The notes below the pieces were generated by a model. That model saw only the letters and a list, made by a program, of their open reading frames with translations, was not told the DNA's origin and ran no database searches. 13,039 bases of DNA from assembly GCA_002473085.1 (NCBI GenBank), contig DKTP01000001.1:1-13039 (forward strand). Direction: 5' to 3'. Position numbers and translations under genes: made by a program. This DNA comes from Anaerolineales bacterium UBA7227 (GTDB lineage Bacteria; Chloroflexota; Anaerolineae; Anaerolineales; Villigracilaceae). Position 1 is the stretch's first letter; every line of letters begins with the position of its first letter. This document shows, one piece after another, positions 1 through 6,463 of this stretch.

Positions 1-1
1 G

Positions 2-907
2 CGGGGGACCGCGCCCGAGCCGCGTCCACGCCTGCTGCTCTCCGCGCACATGGACGCCATCGGCATGATGACGGCGGGAATCGAAGACGGCTTCCTGCGC
101 CTGACCAGCGTCGGCGGACTCGACACGCGCCTCCTCCCCGGCCAGCATGTGACCGTCCACGCGCGGCGGCCCCTGCAAGGGATCATCGTCGCGCGTCCGC
201 CCGCGCTCATGTCCGACGAGGCGAGGAAGAACGCGCCCAGCTGGAACGACCTGCTCGTGGACCTCGGCCTCGCGCCGCGTCGGGTGAGTCAACTCGTCCG
301 CGTGGGCGACCTCGTCTCGTTCGTGAACGAACCGCTGGATCTGGCCGAGGGCGTCGTCAGCGGACACTCGCTCGATAACCGCGCCTCCGTCGCCGCGCTG
401 ACCCTCGTCCTCGAGACGCTGCAGTCCGCCCGTCACGCGTGGGACGTGTGGTGCGCGGCCACCGTCCAGGAGGAGGTCTCGTTCGCGGGCGCGGCCACGT
501 CCGCCTTCGGGCTTCGTCCCGACCTCGCCGTCGTCGTGGACGTGACCTTCGCGCAGTCCGCGGACGCGAAGGGCTGGGAATACTTCCCGCTCGGCGGCGG
601 TCCCACGCTTGGGATCGGTACGCACGTCCACCCCTTCCTTTTGGAGCGGTTGAAGGAACTGGCTGGAAAATTGGACATCCCGTTTTCCATCGAACCGATG
701 CCGCGTCACTCTGGCACCGAGACCGACGCCGTCCAACTCACCGCCGCGGGCATCCCCACCGCCATCGTCAGCATCCCCATCCGTTACATGCACACGCCCG
801 TGGAAGTGGCCGCGCTGACCGACATCCAGCGCGCCGCGCGCCTGCTGGCGGAGTTTGCCGCGCGTCTCGACGAGGGCTTTTTGCAGACGGTGGTCTGGGA
901 TGATTGA
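2..907 (+). CDS. M42 family metallo-aminopeptidase, 5'-truncated by the window edge
   Basis: Cytosolic dinuclear-metal aminopeptidase of the M42 (TET/glutamyl aminopeptidase/endoglucanase M-like) family, which trims peptides to amino acids. The frame is open from base 2. The first ATG (base 50) is not the start: it is the Met of the conserved SAHMDAIG motif, whose His is a metal ligand. Other family landmarks follow in order: LDNRASV (bridging Asp, about base 370), VQEEVSF (catalytic Glu plus ligand Glu, about 470), VVVDVTF (ligand Asp, about 535) and RYMHTPVE (ligand His, about 785). All expected active-site residues are present, so the enzyme should be active. The N-terminal 60-70 residues lie outside the window. 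Its last 8 bases overlap the next gene, implying co-transcription. M42 membership is sure; the exact substrate cannot be read from sequence. Confidence 0.93.
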   Translation, partial: RGTAPEPRPRLLLSAHMDAIGMMTAGIEDGFLRLTSVGGLDTRLLPGQHVTVHARRPLQGIIVARPPALMSDEARKNAPSWNDLLVDLGLAPRRVSQLVRVGDLVSFVNEPLDLAEGVVSGHSLDNRASVAALTLVLETLQSARHAWDVWCAATVQEEVSFAGAATSAFGLRPDLAVVVDVTFAQSADAKGWEYFPLGGGPTLGIGTHVHPFLLERLKELAGKLDIPFSIEPMPRHSGTETDAVQLTAAGIPTAIVSIPIRYMHTPVEVAALTDIQRAARLLAEFAARLDEGFLQTVVWDD

Positions 908-2216
908 TCCTGCCAGCGAACCGCTGCCGCAACTGGGGGAAGTTTCGCCGCGTTGGTTTCTGCGACTGCTCTTCATCCTCGCTTCGCTTTTAACGTTCTG
1001 GCTCGCCGTCCATCTCGGACAGGGCGGCGTACTTTTCGTCTTCTGGCGCCGCACCCTGCTCGTCTTCGCCGTCGCGGGACTCGCGCTCGCGTTTCTCCTC
1101 ATCGCCTATTTTCTTGACCGCGAATTTTTTTTCACCGCTGTTGAAAAAATTACTTCGCTTTTTTCTATCGCGAATGACGCGAATAACGCGAATTTCGCCG
1201 CCGAAAAAAAAGAAGAATTCGCGCCATTCGCCCATTCGCGTTGGAGGGGGGACGCTGCAAAGACATCCCCATACCTTCGGATTCTGTTTTCTACCATCAT
1301 CCTTGCTCTCTTTATCTTCCTCCTCCTCAGCCCTCTCTCCAAAACCTTCCAGCCTCTCCCCGCGCGTTTCATTCTCGTCTTCCTCGCCAGCCTCCTCCTC
1401 ACATTTTTCTTTTCTACAAAAAACACATCCTCGCATTTACTCTGCGCCTTTCTCTTCACATCTTTACTGCTCTCTATTCTCTACTCTCTGCTCTCTTCCA
1501 TTTCATCGCTTTCCCTCTCTCCTTTCTCACGCGGCTGGTCCGAGGGGACGCGTTTCTATCACGCCTCGCTGCTCCTCTCCCAACGCTACTACGGACTCTC
1601 CCTCCCGCCCTTTTACCAGGACCTCAGCCGTTACGTCGTCGAAGCAATTCCCCTCCTCCTGCCGCGTCCCTCGCTGTTCCTTGAACGTCTCTGGGAAGCC
1701 TCGCTCTCCCTCCTCCTCCCCGCGCTGACCGCCGCGCTCGTCCTCCGCCGCCTCGCGCCCGCGAAACAAAACCGCGCGCTGTGGCTCGCCCTCTTCCTCT
1801 GGGGGACGCTCTATCTGCTGCAAGGCCCCGTCTATTTCTACCTCCTCCTCGCCGCGATCCCCGTCCTGGCTTTCTACAATCCCAAAAAACCGCTCCCCTC
1901 TTTCATCGCGCTCCTCGCGGCCTCGCTTTGGGCGGGCATCAGCCGCGTCAACTGGATTCCCCTCCCAGCCATGCTCGCCATCGCGCTCTACCTGCTCGAA
2001 GTTCCCCTCCCGTCCCCCGTCTCCTCTACCTCGCGCCTCCCGTGCTCTACGCGCTCCTCGGCCTCGTCTCGGCTTACGCCGCGCGGCAGTGGTACTTCTC
2101 GATCTCAGACATCCCCTCCGCGATGTTCAACGCCGCGTTCTGGCAGGACCTGCTCTGGTACCGTCTCTTCCCCAGCGCGCTCCAACCGCTCGGCATCCTT
2201 CCCGCGGGACTTCTGA
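900..2216 (+). CDS. Polytopic membrane protein, possibly GT-C glycosyltransferase, N-terminal part before a frameshift
   Basis: Start chosen at ATG 900, which overlaps the M42 stop by 8 bases; an upstream TTG at 855 would lie deep inside the M42 gene. Residues about 19-37 and 51-71 are the first membrane helices. A soluble insert at about residues 78-125 is encoded by a repeat element. More Leu/Ser-rich helices follow, including an Asn-Trp-Ile-Pro stretch near residue 355. After about base 2018 this frame turns into Ser/Arg/Thr-rich low-complexity sequence and stops at 2216, while membrane-protein sequence continues in another frame to 2950. Repairing one base gives about 683 residues, close to the 713-residue GT-C protein at 6460-8601. 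Helix pattern and size suggest a GT-C type glycosyltransferase or other lipid-linked-sugar enzyme, but I recognise no diagnostic motif. Composition around 1260-1510 is unusually T/C-rich: 45% GC in 1441-1500. Confidence 0.6.
   Translation: MIDPASEPLPQLGEVSPRWFLRLLFILASLLTFWLAVHLGQGGVLFVFWRRTLLVFAVAGLALAFLLIAYFLDREFFFTAVEKITSLFSIANDANNANFAAEKKEEFAPFAHSRWRGDAAKTSPYLRILFSTIILALFIFLLLSPLSKTFQPLPARFILVFLASLLLTFFFSTKNTSSHLLCAFLFTSLLLSILYSLLSSISSLSLSPFSRGWSEGTRFYHASLLLSQRYYGLSLPPFYQDLSRYVVEAIPLLLPRPSLFLERLWEASLSLLLPALTAALVLRRLAPAKQNRALWLALFLWGTLYLLQGPVYFYLLLAAIPVLAFYNPKKPLPSFIALLAASLWAGISRVNWIPLPAMLAIALYLLEVPLPSPVSSTSRLPCSTRSSASSRLTPRGSGTSRSQTSPPRCSTPRSGRTCSGTVSSPARSNRSASFPRDF
1169..1240. repeat. 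Inverted repeat of CGCGAATNN units inside the membrane-protein gene
   Basis: The left arm (1169-1194) is three 9-base units: CGCGAATGA, CGCGAATAA, CGCGAATT. The right arm (1216-1240) is their reverse complement with three mismatches and one missing base, around a 21-base A-rich loop. The whole could fold into a hairpin of about 25 bp. It keeps the reading frame open and encodes an Asn/Ala-rich then Glu/Lys-rich soluble segment (residues about 90-114) between membrane helices. It looks like a miniature repetitive element that entered the gene without breaking it. Confidence 0.8.
1466..1500. repeat. Five TCTRYTC heptads within coding sequence
   Basis: Five consecutive 7-base units: ACTGCTC, TCTATTC, TCTACTC, TCTGCTC, TCTTCCA. 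They are the reverse complement of the AGAGARY heptads at 2949-2997. Here they are translated as a Leu/Ser-rich, membrane-like stretch at residues about 190-200 of the membrane protein. Confidence 0.7.
2004..2018 (+). other. Probable one-base deletion (frameshift) in a C-rich run
   Basis: The runs C4 (2004-2007), C3 (2009-2011) and C5 (2014-2018) lie exactly where membrane-protein sequence leaves one frame (codons starting at 900+3n) and resumes in another. Adding one C to the C5 run joins LLEVPLPSP directly to RLLYLAPPV, giving one continuous frame from 900 to 2950. It may be a homopolymer sequencing error, a true mutation, or less likely programmed slippage. Confidence 0.8.
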
Positions 2217-2950
2217 TGACCGCGCCGCTCGCCCTCCTCGTCTGGGCCCGCCTCCGCCAAAACCGCTGGGACTGGATGCGCGTCGCGGGACTCGTCTCCA
2301 TGCTGCTCGTCCTCCTCGTCGGCGGATTCATCGTCAGCGCGAAGATCGGCGGCGGAAGCAACCTCCACAACCTCGACGGCTACCTGACTCTCTCCCTCGT
2401 CGTCGGACTCTACCTCCTCGCCGACCGCTTCGCTCCCGACCGCGAACGGGACGCGCCGCCCCGCGCCTTTTCCCCGCTCGCGGTGACTCTCGCCGTCCTC
2501 GCGGCGGCGTTCTTCAGCGTCTCACAAGTCTACCCCGCGCTCCCCTCCCTCGACCGCCGCGCGGACTCGCTCGCGCGTCTCCAACAACTCGTGGACGAGG
2601 CCGTCGCCGACAATGGACAAGTCCTCTTCATCACCCAGCGCCAGCTGTTGACGTTCGGCTGCATCACGGGCGTCCCCCTCGTCCCCGAATACGACAACAT
2701 CGCCCTGATGGAATTCGCCATGACCAATTACCGTCCGCTGATAGACCAGTTCCACGCCGACATCGCCGCGCACAAATACGCGCTCATCATCGCGCCGAAC
2801 CCGCCAGGCCAATTGAAAACCCAGGACGACGCCTTCGCCGAGGAGAACAACGCCTGGACCCGCCGCGTCAGCATCCCCATGCTGCGCTCTTACAAAGTCA
2901 TCGCCAAATTTCCCGAAGGCGATTTCGTAGTGTTGGCGCCGGATGAGTAG
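2019..2950 (+). pseudogene. C-terminal part of the frameshifted polytopic membrane protein
   Basis: This continues the gene that begins at 900. It holds several more hydrophobic helices (about 2027-2080, 2185-2240, 2275-2335, 2375-2420 and 2470-2525). A soluble C-terminal domain of about 140 residues follows, with alternating helix and strand-like segments (GQVLFITQ, YALIIAPNPP, FVVLAPDE). Many helices followed by a soluble tail fit GT-C-like envelope enzymes. No start codon belongs to it at the junction. However, ATG 2216 sits in a TGATG overlap with the stop of the first fragment, so a short separate protein of 244 residues could be made by termination-reinitiation. If the frameshift is a sequencing error, this and the 900-2216 entry are one intact gene. 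The stop is followed at once by heptad repeats. Confidence 0.65.
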
Positions 2951-2997
2951 GAAATAGAGAGTAGAGAACAGAGAGTAGAGAACAGAGAACAGTTCAT
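2949..2997. repeat. AGAGARY heptad array
   Basis: Seven units in strict 7-base register: AGGAAAT, AGAGAGT, AGAGAAC, AGAGAGT, AGAGAAC, AGAGAAC, AGTTCAT. The array begins within the stop codon of the preceding gene. Together with the CNCCAAT array it fills most of the 183-base spacer 2951-3133. Confidence 0.85.
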
Positions 2998-3022
2998 AAT
3001 GCGCCTCGTCTAACTGCCCATC

Positions 3023-3120
3023 TCGTAATCTCCAACCCCCAATCCCCAACCTCCAATCACTAATCACCAATCACCAATCTCCAATCTCCAATCTCCAATT
3101 ACCAATCACCAATTACCACC
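3023..3120. repeat. Fourteen-unit CNCCAAT heptad array
   Basis: Fourteen consecutive 7-base units with no register slip, from TCGTAAT through CTCCAAC, CCCCAAT, CTCCAAT and CACCAAT variants to TACCACC. Most changes are at unit positions 1, 2 and 7, and CCAA is nearly invariant. The array ends 13 bases before the ATG of the second M42 gene, so it is probably transcribed or forms part of the promoter region. The same family recurs, inverted, at 13012-13039. Confidence 0.9.
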
Positions 3121-3133
3121 CCCCCCAACCGCC

Positions 3134-4171
3134 ATGCCCACTCCCTCCCTCAAACTCCTCGAACGCCTCTGCAATGCCATCGCCGTCTCTGGCGACGAAG
3201 GCGAAGTACGGAAAATTGTCCTCGAACAGGTGAAGCCGCACGCCGACGACGTCCGCGTGGACGCGCTGGGCAACGTCCTCGTGCGGACACGCGCCTCGAA
3301 GCGGAATCCGCTCAAGGTCCTGCTCGCCGCGCACATGGACGAAGTCGGCTTCATGATCGTCGCGGACGAAGGCGATGGGTTCTATCGCTTCGACAAAGTC
3401 GGCGGCGTGGACGTCGCGTACGCCGCGGGCAAGTCTGTCCTCATCGGGAAAAAACGCATCCCCGCCGTGATCGGGATGAAGCCCGTCCATCTCAGCGACG
3501 AGGGCCCCGACCGCAAAGTGACGCTCGATTCCCTGCGGCTCGACACGGGCGGAAAGGGAGGCGCGCAGGTGGGCGACCGCGTCGGTTTTTCCACGAAGTT
3601 CCGCCGCGCGGGGAATTCGCTTTTCGCCAAGGCGCTCGACGACCGACTCGGCGTCGCCGCGCTGATCGAACTCCTGAAGCGCGCGCCGACGAAGGTCGAA
3701 CTCCTGCTGGCTTTCACCGTGCAGGAGGAAGTCGGGCTGCGCGGCGCGACGGTGGCCGCGCACGCGCTCGCTCCCGACATCGCCATCGCCGTGGATTCGA
3801 CTCCCGCCCGCGACCTGCCCGCGCACGACGGCCGCGAGCACTCGCTCTACAACTCGAAACTCGATCACGGCCCCGCCATCTACATCGCCGACGCGGACAC
3901 CCTCCCCGATCGGCGGCTGGTCGAACATTTTGCGGCCGCGGGCGAAGCGGAGGGAATCCCGTACCAGTTCCGTCAGCCGGGCGGCGGCGGCACGGACGCG
4001 GGCGCGATGCACCAGCAGCGCGAGGGCATCCCGTCGCTCTCGATCTCCGTGCCTGGACGCTACCATCACACGCCGACCAGCCTCGCGCGCCTGAGCGACT
4101 GGCACAATACAATCCGATTGCTCCACGCGGGGTTGAGTCGGATGACGCGTTCCCTGATACAATCCAGGTGA
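3134..4171 (+). CDS. M42 family metallo-aminopeptidase
   Basis: Complete 345-residue M42 enzyme, the usual family length; a cytosolic dinuclear Zn/Co aminopeptidase that typically assembles as a large tetrahedral dodecamer. Visible active-site residues: His67 and Asp69 (AAHMDEVG), bridging Asp169 (KALDDRLG), catalytic Glu198 and ligand Glu199 (TVQEEVGLRG), Asp221 (IAVDS) and His312 (GRYHHTP). A Gly-rich PGGGGTDAG loop at 282-290 is also typical. The ATG at 3134 gives a standard N-terminus but has no Shine-Dalgarno sequence: it is preceded by C-rich sequence and the CNCCAAT array. It differs clearly from the M42 enzyme at the window start, so the two are diverged paralogues rather than a recent duplication. 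Its stop overlaps the ATG of the mntA-like gene by one base (TGATG). Confidence 0.95.
   Translation: MPTPSLKLLERLCNAIAVSGDEGEVRKIVLEQVKPHADDVRVDALGNVLVRTRASKRNPLKVLLAAHMDEVGFMIVADEGDGFYRFDKVGGVDVAYAAGKSVLIGKKRIPAVIGMKPVHLSDEGPDRKVTLDSLRLDTGGKGGAQVGDRVGFSTKFRRAGNSLFAKALDDRLGVAALIELLKRAPTKVELLLAFTVQEEVGLRGATVAAHALAPDIAIAVDSTPARDLPAHDGREHSLYNSKLDHGPAIYIADADTLPDRRLVEHFAAAGEAEGIPYQFRQPGGGGTDAGAMHQQREGIPSLSISVPGRYHHTPTSLARLSDWHNTIRLLHAGLSRMTRSLIQSR
4156..4163 (+). promoter_or_regulatory. Candidate extended -10 promoter for the toxin-antitoxin pair
   Basis: TGATACAAT-like sequence (TACAAT at 4158-4163, TG two positions upstream) lies 7 bases before the antitoxin ATG at 4171, within the end of the M42 gene. 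That spacing would place the transcript start at or next to the ATG, giving a leaderless message. No convincing -35 was seen. Confidence 0.45.
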
Positions 4172-4602
4172 TGTCCAAAAATTCTGCGCCCGCCTTCCCC
4201 GATTTGACCCTGCTCGCGGATGTGTTCAAAAAATATTCGAGCGTCCAGGCGGCTTATCTCTTCGGTTCGGCAGCCGGTGGGAGAATGCACGCCGAAAGCG
4301 ATCTCGACATCGCGCTGGCAGGATCGTCCGACTTACGCGCGCGTAAATTGGACATTCTCGCCGACCTGGCGCGGGTCGGTTTTACCAATATTGACCTGGT
4401 CATTCTCGACAGAGAAGACATTGTGTTGAGGTTTGAAGCGGTGAGGCAAAACCGCCTCGTTTATCGCGCCGAGGGATTTGACGCGGGCAATTACTATTCC
4501 CTGGTCTTGCGCCAGTATTTCGATTTCCTTCCGTATTTGAAAATCCAACGCGAAGCGTACAAGCGGAGGATTCAAGATGGTCAAAACCGAAGTTATTCGT
4601 AA
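4171..4602 (+). CDS. mntA: MntA-like minimal nucleotidyltransferase, antitoxin of a type VII TA pair
   Basis: A 143-residue MNT-fold protein. In the characterised HepT/MntA systems MntA transfers AMP from ATP onto a tyrosine of the HEPN toxin and so disarms it. The diagnostic GSX10DXD motif is intact: Gly32-Ser33, ten residues, Asp44-Leu-Asp46 (SDLDIALAG), preceded by the usual AAYLFGS strand. A further acidic residue in IDLVILD (about 90) matches the third metal ligand region. Start ATG 4171 overlaps the M42 stop as TGATG; GTG 4168 is the alternative. The gene overlaps the downstream HEPN toxin by 26 bases, the usual tight pairing. It lies in lower-GC sequence than its neighbours. The family call is strong; AMPylation here is inferred from the motif and partner. 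Confidence 0.9.
   Translation: MSKNSAPAFPDLTLLADVFKKYSSVQAAYLFGSAAGGRMHAESDLDIALAGSSDLRARKLDILADLARVGFTNIDLVILDREDIVLRFEAVRQNRLVYRAEGFDAGNYYSLVLRQYFDFLPYLKIQREAYKRRIQDGQNRSYS
4565..4569 (+). promoter_or_regulatory. Shine-Dalgarno GGAGG for the HEPN toxin
   Basis: GGAGG lies 7 bases before ATG 4577, inside the antitoxin gene. It is one of only two clear Shine-Dalgarno sites in the window and fixes the toxin start. Confidence 0.75.
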
Positions 4603-4990
4603 GCGTCTCCAGAAATTGGACGAATATCTGAAGATCCTGCGCGCCATGCGATCTTATTCGCTGGAGGAATTTCTAGGCGACCCCAAACTTTATGGGAGCG
4701 CGGAACGATTTCTCCATTTGGCAATCGAGGTCACGCTGGATATTGGCAATCACATTGTTGCCGACCTGGGGCTTGGGGAAGTCAATTGGTATAGCGATAT
4801 CGTATACGCTCTCGAAGAGAAGAAATTTATCTCTGAAGATTTACGCGAGAAATGGATCCGCATGGTGGGTTTTCGCAACGTTCTCGTCCACGATTATCTC
4901 GAAGTTGATCGTAAAATTGTATTCGACGTTTTGCGAAATCACCTTCAAGATTTAGACGAGCTGAGGAAAGTGTTTTCCGAATTCCTGTGA
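4577..4990 (+). CDS. hepT: HepT-like HEPN domain ribonuclease toxin (DUF86 family)
   Basis: A 137-residue, largely helical HEPN protein. The catalytic RX4HXY motif is complete as Arg100-NVLV-His105-Asp-Tyr107. In known HepT proteins Arg/His cleave RNA and the Tyr is the residue AMPylated by MntA, so both toxicity and neutralisation look possible here. The length is normal for the family and there is no sign of decay. A strong Shine-Dalgarno (GGAGG, 7-base spacing) and a 26-base overlap with the antitoxin point to coupled translation. Composition stands out: hand counts give 53%, 42% and 42% GC in 4681-4740, 4801-4860 and 4921-4980, against 77% in 3781-3840 of the M42 gene, suggesting acquisition by transfer. 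RNA target unknown. Confidence 0.92.
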   Translation: MVKTEVIRKRLQKLDEYLKILRAMRSYSLEEFLGDPKLYGSAERFLHLAIEVTLDIGNHIVADLGLGEVNWYSDIVYALEEKKFISEDLREKWIRMVGFRNVLVHDYLEVDRKIVFDVLRNHLQDLDELRKVFSEFL

Positions 4991-5055
4991 CATTTACTTT
5001 CGCAGACGTTGGGCAAACGCCTTCCCGACGATTAGCGGATCGTTCAGTTAAGACC

Positions 5056-5424
5056 ATGCACAAACTCATCATCCTCTTTGACCGTCCTGTCGACGCGGCG
5101 GGGTTCGCCTCCGGCTGGCAGACCTTCCTCCGTCTCGCCGAGCAGATGCCCGGCCTGCGCCGCGAATCCGTCAGCCTCATCGAGGACGCGCTGTACGTCG
5201 GGAGCGGGCCGCGCCCGTACAAGATCCACGAGTTCTATTTCGACGACCGCGCCGCGCTGGACGCCGCGCTGGCCTCCGCAGCCGGTCAACAGGCGGGCGA
5301 GTGGCTGCATCAATTTGCAGACGGAAAATTTGTCCTGCTCATCGCCCCGCACCAGGAAGCCACAGAAAAGGAATTCAAGAAGACAGTTACGCAGAAGAAG
5401 AAAGCCCGCGCGCGATCTGCCTGA
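5056..5424 (+). CDS. EthD-like ferredoxin-fold (dimeric alpha-beta barrel) protein
   Basis: A 122-residue protein starting MHKLIILFDRPVD, then a Trp-Gln-Thr-Phe-Leu helix, MPGLRRESVS, a central HEFYFDDRAALDAAL segment and KFVLLIAPH. This order matches the EthD/dimeric alpha-beta barrel family, small proteins linked to oxidoreduction or ligand handling whose role is often unclear. Start chosen at ATG 5056 because the family begins at this strand. A GTG at 4987 overlaps the hepT stop as GTGA and would add 23 residues of no family character, but that overlap makes it a possible coupled start. The last 20 residues are a Lys/Arg-rich tail beyond the domain. The 3' end overlaps pyrD (opposite strand) by 38 bases, so the tail may be a late extension. 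Confidence 0.72.
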   Translation: MHKLIILFDRPVDAAGFASGWQTFLRLAEQMPGLRRESVSLIEDALYVGSGPRPYKIHEFYFDDRAALDAALASAAGQQAGEWLHQFADGKFVLLIAPHQEATEKEFKKTVTQKKKARARSA

Positions 5425-6463
5425 CCAGCCCCGGGCCGCGATACGCCAGCCCGGTATAGACCTGCACCAGCGCCGCCCCCATCCCGAGGCGGCGTTTCGC
5501 GTCTTCGGGACCCATGACGCCGCCCGCGCTGACGACGGGAATCCGACCGTCCACGCGCTTCACGATCTGACTCAACATCGCCTCGCTGCGGACCGTCAAC
5601 GGGCGGCCGCTCAACCCGCCCGCCTCGTCCCGCTGCGCGGACAGAAGCCCCTCACGCGCCAGCGTGGTGTTCGTCGCGATGACGCCGTCCATGCGCGTTT
5701 GCAGGATCACGTCGAGGGCGTCGTCCAACTCGGATGGGGTCAGGTCCGGCGCAAGTTTGACGAGCAGCGGAAGTCGTTTTTTGCAGCTGGCCTCCTCGAA
5801 CTGTCGCTGGGCGTGGAGTTGGGTCAGCAGTCCCTCCAGCGCGGCGCGTCCCTGCAACTGACGGAGTCCCACCGTGTTGGGCGAACTGACGTTGACCGCG
5901 ATGTAATCCGCGTGCGGCGCAAACTCCTGGAGCAGGCTGAGATAATCCAGGACCGCCTCCTCGTTGGGCGTGGACTTGTTTTTGCCGATGTTGACGCCGA
6001 GGATCACATCCGAGCGCCGCGGCTTAAGTTTGAGGGCGCGCTCGAACAGGCTGGTCCTTCGGGAGGGACTCAGTTGTTCGCGCACAAAAACCGAACCGCG
6101 GCTGGGGAACCCCATGCGGTTGATGACGGCTTCATCCTCCACGAGGCGAAAGAGCCGCGGCTTCGGATTCCCCTCCTGCGGCAGAGGCGTCACTGTGCCG
6201 ATTTCCACGTGACCGAATCCCAGCGCGCCCAGCGCGCGGACGGCCAGCGCGTCCTTGTCGTAGCCCGCGGCCAGCCCGACGGGATTCTTGAAATCCAACC
6301 CGAAAGCGCGGACAGGTTTATTCGGCGCTCGATACATGACTTCCAACAGCCACAGCGCGGGCGGAACGGACTGCGCGGCGCGCAACGCGGAAAGCGTCAA
6401 CCCGTGCGCGGTCTCCGCTTCGAGGCGAAAGAGCAGGGGGCGGACCAGGCGGCGGTAGGTCAT
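5387..6463 (-). CDS. pyrD: Dihydroorotate dehydrogenase, quinone-dependent class 2
   Basis: Fourth step of pyrimidine synthesis: oxidises dihydroorotate to orotate with FMN, passing electrons to membrane quinones. The 358-residue protein has the class 2 N-terminal amphipathic region (RRLVRPLLFRL, residues 4-14) that contacts the membrane and quinone. It then shows the AAGYDKDA FMN loop (Lys70), INRMGF (orotate-binding Asn115), NVSSPNT with catalytic Ser194 and flanking Asn191/Asn196, ATNTT (Asn265-Thr266) and an SAGGV phosphate-binding loop. The serine in place of cysteine distinguishes class 2 from class 1. Start chosen at ATG 6463, which overlaps the upstream stop as ATGA; a TTG 18 bases further up would lie within the upstream gene. 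It is last in a minus-strand run of glycosylation genes, a loose functional match. Confidence 0.95.
   Translation of the reverse strand: MTYRRLVRPLLFRLEAETAHGLTLSALRAAQSVPPALWLLEVMYRAPNKPVRAFGLDFKNPVGLAAGYDKDALAVRALGALGFGHVEIGTVTPLPQEGNPKPRLFRLVEDEAVINRMGFPSRGSVFVREQLSPSRRTSLFERALKLKPRRSDVILGVNIGKNKSTPNEEAVLDYLSLLQEFAPHADYIAVNVSSPNTVGLRQLQGRAALEGLLTQLHAQRQFEEASCKKRLPLLVKLAPDLTPSELDDALDVILQTRMDGVIATNTTLAREGLLSAQRDEAGGLSGRPLTVRSEAMLSQIVKRVDGRIPVVSAGGVMGPEDAKRRLGMGAALVQVYTGLAYRGPGLVRQIARGLSSSA

Noticed and set aside
50..907. ATG 50 as a true start of the first M42 gene
   Set aside because: This Met is the middle of the conserved AHMD metal-binding motif and the frame is open to the window edge.
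2004..2018. Programmed -1 ribosomal frameshift
   Set aside because: The C runs lack a convincing slippery heptamer in the right frame and I see no clear downstream stimulatory hairpin; sequencing error or mutation is simpler.
3023..3120. CRISPR array
   Set aside because: Units are 7 bases in tandem with no unique spacers, and no cas gene is nearby.
3113..4162. 349-codon open frame on the minus strand opposite the second M42 gene
   Set aside because: Arg/Val/Glu-rich, no domain; a shadow of a GC-rich gene whose plus-strand product has complete M42 motifs.
4987..5055. GTG 4987 as the EthD-like start (GTGA overlap with hepT)
   Set aside because: The 23 added residues have no family character and the domain begins at Met 5056; kept only as an alternative.
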